From Flavobacterium luteolum (lineage in GTDB: Bacteria; Bacteroidota; Bacteroidia; Flavobacteriales; Flavobacteriaceae), in contig NZ_CP114286.1 of the NCBI RefSeq assembly GCF_027111275.1, forward strand, positions 2,108,001 through 2,172,000: 64,000 nt of DNA. Reading direction: 5' to 3'. Positions 61,016 to 64,000 of this stretch are shown here, piece by piece (position 1 is the stretch's first letter; every line of letters starts with the position of its first letter). The translations under genes and the position numbers were made by a program. The notes under the pieces are model-generated. The model was not told where the DNA came from, ran no database searches, and was given only the letters and a program-made list of their open reading frames with translations.

Positions 61016-62214
61016 TAGCTTTTTGAAAATATAAGGGTTGAACAGTTTCCTCCAAAACCAAAAGAATTGGATAAAACGTGCTCGATAGTTTTATTTTTTA
61101 AAGTTGTCTGCGGTTTCAAATCAAATTCTTCCATCGGAACTTCAAAATTCAAATTTGGGTAAACCACATTATTCTGAATTGCCAAAACACTATAAACGGC
61201 TTCAATCGCAGCTGCAGCCGCTAATGTATGTCCTGTAAAAGGTTTTGTAGAACTGAAATCTGGAACTTTTTCGTTTTCATAAATTCGAAGCAAAGCTCGT
61301 CCTTCAGATAAATCGTTATTTGGAGTTGCAGTTCCATGAACATTGATGTAATCAATCTCAGAAGGTTTTAAACCAGAAACGTCAAACGCCTTTTTCATGG
61401 CTAAATAAGCGCCTTCTCCATTTTCTGAAGAAGCAGTTTGGTGAAAAGCGTCGTTGGCGTTTCCGTAACCTGAAACTCTTGCCAATACTTTTTTGTTGTG
61501 TTTTGCTACAATTTCATCCGATTCTAAAACCAAAAAAGCCGCCGCTTCTCCAAGATTTAATCCTTTTCTGGTATTGTCAAAAGGTTTGTTGTAATCGTCA
61601 GATAAAATCATCAAAGTCTTGAATCCGTTGATGGTGAATTTTGCCAAAGCATCGGCTCCGCCCACAATTACGCGATCCAGTTTTCCCGTTTTGATTAATC
61701 TCGCACCCAACATAATCGAATTTGCTGCAGAGGAACAAGCCGTAGAAATCGTCGTAACCATCCCTTTTAAACCTAATTCTTCAGCAATTTTTTCGGCAAC
61801 ATCGCCGCCATCATGGCAAGTGATGTATTTGGTCAATTCTGGTTTTTCGAAATAATCGTAATAATGTCTTTCCGTCATGTCCATTCCGCCTACACTTGTG
61901 GCCGAAATAAGTCCCGTTCTAAATTCATTTATATCGGTAATGCCAGCATTTTCAACAGCTTGTTTTGCTGCCAAAGTGCCAATCATAGCGGTTCTGGAGA
62001 AATTATTATCATCATTTAATTTCAGTTCATCAACAAGATCTTCGTTGGTTTTTTTGATTTCGCCAACTTTGATAACATCTGCATGAACAGTCGAAATATT
62101 TTGAATACGAGAAACACCGATTTTGTTTTCGGTCAGCGAAATATAATTTTCCTCAACCGAATTACCAATCGCAGAGATAATTCCCATTCCTGTTATTGCA
62201 ACACCTCTTGCCAT
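61015..62214 (-). CDS. Beta-ketoacyl-ACP synthase (FabF/ApeO-like)
   Basis: This is an intact 399-residue ketosynthase: VAITGMGIISAIG, nucleophile Cys160 in ISTACSSAANS, catalytic His293 in NVHGTATPNND and His329 in KPFTGHTLAAAAA, and the C-terminal NSFGFGGNCSTLIF. It condenses malonyl-ACP with the growing chain. Its gene is followed by that of the dead partner (1-bp overlap), forming the likely KS-CLF extension complex of the pigment pathway. The 138-bp gap upstream to the ACP gene holds the CTTTGTCAAAG palindrome. Confidence 0.95.
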   Translation of the reverse strand: MARGVAITGMGIISAIGNSVEENYISLTENKIGVSRIQNISTVHADVIKVGEIKKTNEDLVDELKLNDDNNFSRTAMIGTLAAKQAVENAGITDINEFRTGLISATSVGGMDMTERHYYDYFEKPELTKYITCHDGGDVAEKIAEELGLKGMVTTISTACSSAANSIMLGARLIKTGKLDRVIVGGADALAKFTINGFKTLMILSDDYNKPFDNTRKGLNLGEAAAFLVLESDEIVAKHNKKVLARVSGYGNANDAFHQTASSENGEGAYLAMKKAFDVSGLKPSEIDYINVHGTATPNNDLSEGRALLRIYENEKVPDFSSTKPFTGHTLAAAAAIEAVYSVLAIQNNVVYPNLNFEVPMEEFDLKPQTTLKNKTIEHVLSNSFGFGGNCSTLIFSKS

Positions 62215-62248
62215 TTTAGATTTTAGATTTATGATTGTAGATTCTTAG

Positions 62249-62281
62249 AACTTTGTCAAAGTTTCAAACTTTGACAAAGTT
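62249..62281. repeat. REP-like perfect palindrome, CTTTGTCAAAG family (copy 2)
   Basis: The arms AACTTTGTCAAAGTTT and AAACTTTGACAAAGTT flank a single C. The core is identical to the copy at 20791-20821 apart from the central base. Confidence 0.88.
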
Positions 62282-62320
62282 GACGGATTTTTAAACATTT
62301 AAAATTTTAGATTCAGGATG

Positions 62321-62353
62321 GAATCTAAAATCTAAAGTCTAAAATCTGAAATC
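62321..62353. repeat. TCTAAAA-type 7-nt tandem repeats
   Basis: TCTAAAA, TCTAAAG, TCTAAAA and TCTGAAA follow each other. A related string lies at 23595-23620 after the palindrome at 23564, so palindrome plus heptamers may travel together. Confidence 0.55.
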
Positions 62354-62610
62354 TATTTAGTTCTATTTGCGCTGATATAAGCAGCCATAGTTTCGATAGA
62401 TTGGAAAATAGATTTTCCTTCTTTCGGATCTACTAATTTAATTCCGTAATCTTTATCTAAAATCACGATCAATTCAAGTGCATCAATCGAGTCTAAACCT
62501 AAACCGTCTCCAAACAAAGGATCGTTATCAGCAATATCTTCTACTGCGATATCTTCAAGGTTTAAAGTCGTTATGATTTTATTTTTTAATTCTTCTTTTA
62601 ATGCTTCCAT
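62353..62610 (-). CDS. Acyl carrier protein
   Basis: The protein is 85 residues and acidic, with the phosphopantetheine site in DGLGLDSIDALELIVIL (Ser41). The length and helical pattern fit a type II ACP. It sits between the truncated ketosynthase-like gene (2 bp upstream) and the ketosynthase gene, and so is the carrier on which the polyene is built. It is probably distinct from the housekeeping AcpP, which lies elsewhere with the fab genes. Confidence 0.93.
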   Translation of the reverse strand: MEALKEELKNKIITTLNLEDIAVEDIADNDPLFGDGLGLDSIDALELIVILDKDYGIKLVDPKEGKSIFQSIETMAAYISANRTK

Positions 62611-62612
62611 GA

Positions 62613-63230
62613 TTATTTATTATATAATGTATTGATAGTCTCGTTTGTATATTTTGCATTTTCTTCTGTACTAATTGTACATAAAAAAGCTTTGTAATTA
62701 TCGTTAAAATATTCTACCCAACCGCACAGAACTACATCTGCTTTATTCGTATTCAGAAGAATATTCGAATAATTCGACATAAATTCGGTGTTAAAGGTGT
62801 CAAATATAAAGAAAGAATTTTCACTTTTCAGCTGATGACGGATACTTATTTCGCCCAAACAAATATTTGGCAGCGTATAAACAAAGACCGCCGGACTCGG
62901 ATAATAGTTTTCTTTGTCTGAAATAGACTCCTGATATTTTACATCGGTATCCAAACTCGACGATTTATTGGCCAAAACCAAAGCGATATTGTTTTCCTGC
63001 TCCGTTGAGATAATCGGACTCAAAAGCAATTCTGACCCTAAAAAAGCCAATTTGCTCAAAGCATCCATTTTGAAAAACTTTGGATATTGCATTTCAAAAT
63101 TACGATATGCTTGTTTAGAGAAATCAGCAAAATCGGTCGGTTCAATTTTGAATACAGAAGTTCCGTTCAAAACAATTTCGTTGTTTTGGATGGTGATGTA
63201 GGATTGTATGTAGGTTTTGTTTTGAGTCAT
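62613..63230 (-). CDS. Half-length ketosynthase-like protein
   Basis: The protein is 205 residues and looks like only the N-terminal half of a thiolase-fold enzyme: MDALSKLAFLGSELLL, NIALVLANKSSSLDTDVKYQESI and PSPAVFVYTLPNICLGEISIRHQL match the first-half strands. A FDTFNTEFMSNYSNILL stretch takes the place of the active-site region without a Cys nucleophile. No C-terminal half with HGT and GH motifs exists. Similar short proteins occur before the ACP in Bacteroidetes pigment clusters as I recall. It may scaffold the ACP or KS. Catalysis is unlikely. Confidence 0.72.
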   Translation of the reverse strand: MTQNKTYIQSYITIQNNEIVLNGTSVFKIEPTDFADFSKQAYRNFEMQYPKFFKMDALSKLAFLGSELLLSPIISTEQENNIALVLANKSSSLDTDVKYQESISDKENYYPSPAVFVYTLPNICLGEISIRHQLKSENSFFIFDTFNTEFMSNYSNILLNTNKADVVLCGWVEYFNDNYKAFLCTISTEENAKYTNETINTLYNK

Positions 63231-63249
63231 TTTTTAATAACGGATTCAA

Positions 63250-63933
63250 TTATGAAGTCCAAAGATGAATAATTTTATTTACTTTCCATTTCCCTGCCTT
63301 GTTTTCAATTAAAACAAGAAAACCTCTTCCGCATTTTCCACCACCACATGAAGCACCAGCTGATAAAATTCCTGATTTTTTTGTTTTGTCAAATTGAATT
63401 CTGGATATAAAAATAGTTCCAACAGGTATCAAAGAATTACTTTTATCATTTAAGTTCCATTCTTTTTCATGAAGATATTTTGAAGTATTTTCAAAACGGA
63501 ACTTCTTATTATTCTTAAAAGATTTTAAATCAAATTTAAATTCTTCACCTTCTTTTAAAGTGTCATACGCAAAGTTTGAAAGATCAACTTCTTTAGAAAT
63601 CATTTCTGTTTCAAAAGAACTAATTTTTCCAACTTGGTCATAGACACCTAATAAGATTCTTTTTTTAATGTTTTTTATGCTGTCTTTATACTGTAAATAT
63701 TTCTTTAATTCTGCAGCATGTCCTGTTGTATCTACTTTATTTGTTTTAGAATTAAATAATGGAGGTGGTGGTCCAAGCATCATTCTTCGATCCATATAAA
63801 TAGAATCTACAATTTCGACAAAAACACTATTTAAAACCTCTTTTTCAAATTCAGATTTAGGCACTTCTTTCTTCTTACATCCAAAAGATGAAAGAAGAAC
63901 TAAAGTTATAAATATGAATTTTAATAGTTTCAT
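63250..63933 (-). CDS. Lipoprotein of unknown function
   Basis: The ATG at 63933 (MKLLKFIFITLVLLSSFGC) gives a clean lipoprotein signal with Cys19; the longer frame from 63948 would put charged residues in front. The mature part (about 210 residues) includes an odd PPPPLF segment, an ASCGGGKCGRGF motif near the C-terminus and a final KAGKWKVNKIIHLWTS strand. I do not recognise it. It is 19 bp upstream of the half-ketosynthase gene and 5 bp downstream of an apparent stop codon, so it is probably within the operon. Confidence 0.65.
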   Translation of the reverse strand: MKLLKFIFITLVLLSSFGCKKKEVPKSEFEKEVLNSVFVEIVDSIYMDRRMMLGPPPPLFNSKTNKVDTTGHAAELKKYLQYKDSIKNIKKRILLGVYDQVGKISSFETEMISKEVDLSNFAYDTLKEGEEFKFDLKSFKNNKKFRFENTSKYLHEKEWNLNDKSNSLIPVGTIFISRIQFDKTKKSGILSAGASCGGGKCGRGFLVLIENKAGKWKVNKIIHLWTS

Positions 63934-63938
63934 AAATC

Positions 63939-63998
63939 TTATTGGCATAAATTTTTAAGAGCTCTTTTTAAACTTATTTGAGAAAAAAGAACTGGAAC
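63939..63998 (-). CDS. Possible 3' end of the next operon gene (partial)
   Basis: The minus frame entering from the right edge reads VPVLFSQISLKRALKNLCQ and stops at 63939-63941, only 5 bp before the lipoprotein ATG. The tight spacing fits the operon. The piece is too short to identify, and other frames also stay open for a few codons. Confidence 0.35.
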   Translation of the reverse strand, partial: VPVLFSQISLKRALKNLCQ

Positions 63999-64000
63999 AT

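Noticed and set aside
1..64000. tRNA, rRNA, insertion sequences with transposases, prophage
   Set aside because: I found no cloverleaf, ribosomal RNA or transposase/integrase frame. The ORF6N gene is the only phage-related piece.

Overview
The window is a low-GC stretch of a Bacteroidetes chromosome, almost certainly a Flavobacterium close to F. johnsoniae. The signs are the Bacteroidetes promoter element TAnnTTTG in front of many genes, frequent TTG starts without Shine-Dalgarno sites, a SprE-type gliding/type IX secretion lipoprotein, PorT-like barrels, an F-ATPase operon ending at atpG without beta and epsilon, and a flexirubin/aryl-polyene type pigment cluster. The species is inferred from gene content, not from a search.

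Layout. (1) 1-11.8 kb, plus strand: surface polysaccharide region with a 5'-truncated nucleosidase-like protein, a Wzz-like chain-length protein, a lipoprotein, a Wzx flippase, four GT2/GT4 transferases interleaved with two Wzy/WaaL-type membrane proteins, UDP-xylose synthase and a last GT2. (2) 11.8-14.7 kb, minus: an ORF6N-domain gene flanked by palindromes related to its own coding sequence, then a methyltransferase and PaaK/CapK-like ligase pair. (3) 14.8-24.3 kb: housekeeping and small conserved genes (purD, upp, DUF4254, a GT9 heptosyltransferase-like protein, a PaaE-like ferredoxin reductase, an ABC exporter pair). (4) 24.4-33.3 kb, plus: sprE, bactofilin, AtpZ/AtpI-like proteins and atpBEFHAG, with large hairpins inside the operon. 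(5) 33.3-34.1 kb: a gene-free region with a terminator, a second long hairpin and three tandem copies of an ~88 bp unit. (6) 34.1-41.1 kb: GNAT, flippase, dut, sugar nucleotidyltransferase, TPR, DUF4292 and EnvC-like genes. (7) 41.2-46.0 kb: CBS protein, rbfA, LolE-like permease, MATE pump, dusB. (8) 46.2-64 kb, minus: a pigment-type operon with AMP ligase, C45-family hydrolase, desaturase-like oxidoreductase, MMPL-acyltransferase fusion, GT2-DUF2062, dehydratase, two barrels, LolA-like protein, polysaccharide deacetylase, a degenerate and an intact ketosynthase, ACP and a truncated ketosynthase-like protein.

The pigment operon makes sense as one machine. The ligase and ACP load an aromatic starter, the intact ketosynthase with its catalytically dead partner extends it, hotdog and FAD enzymes shape the polyene, and the LolA-like protein, lipoproteins, MMPL exporter and barrels move or anchor the product in the outer membrane. 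The polysaccharide genes form a Wzx/Wzy assembly line. The most unexplained material is non-coding: an ORF6N-derived palindrome family, a triple tandem repeat after atpG, and several classes of REP-like palindromes that fill exactly the three long gaps of the pigment operon, one of which carries a readable insertion junction.
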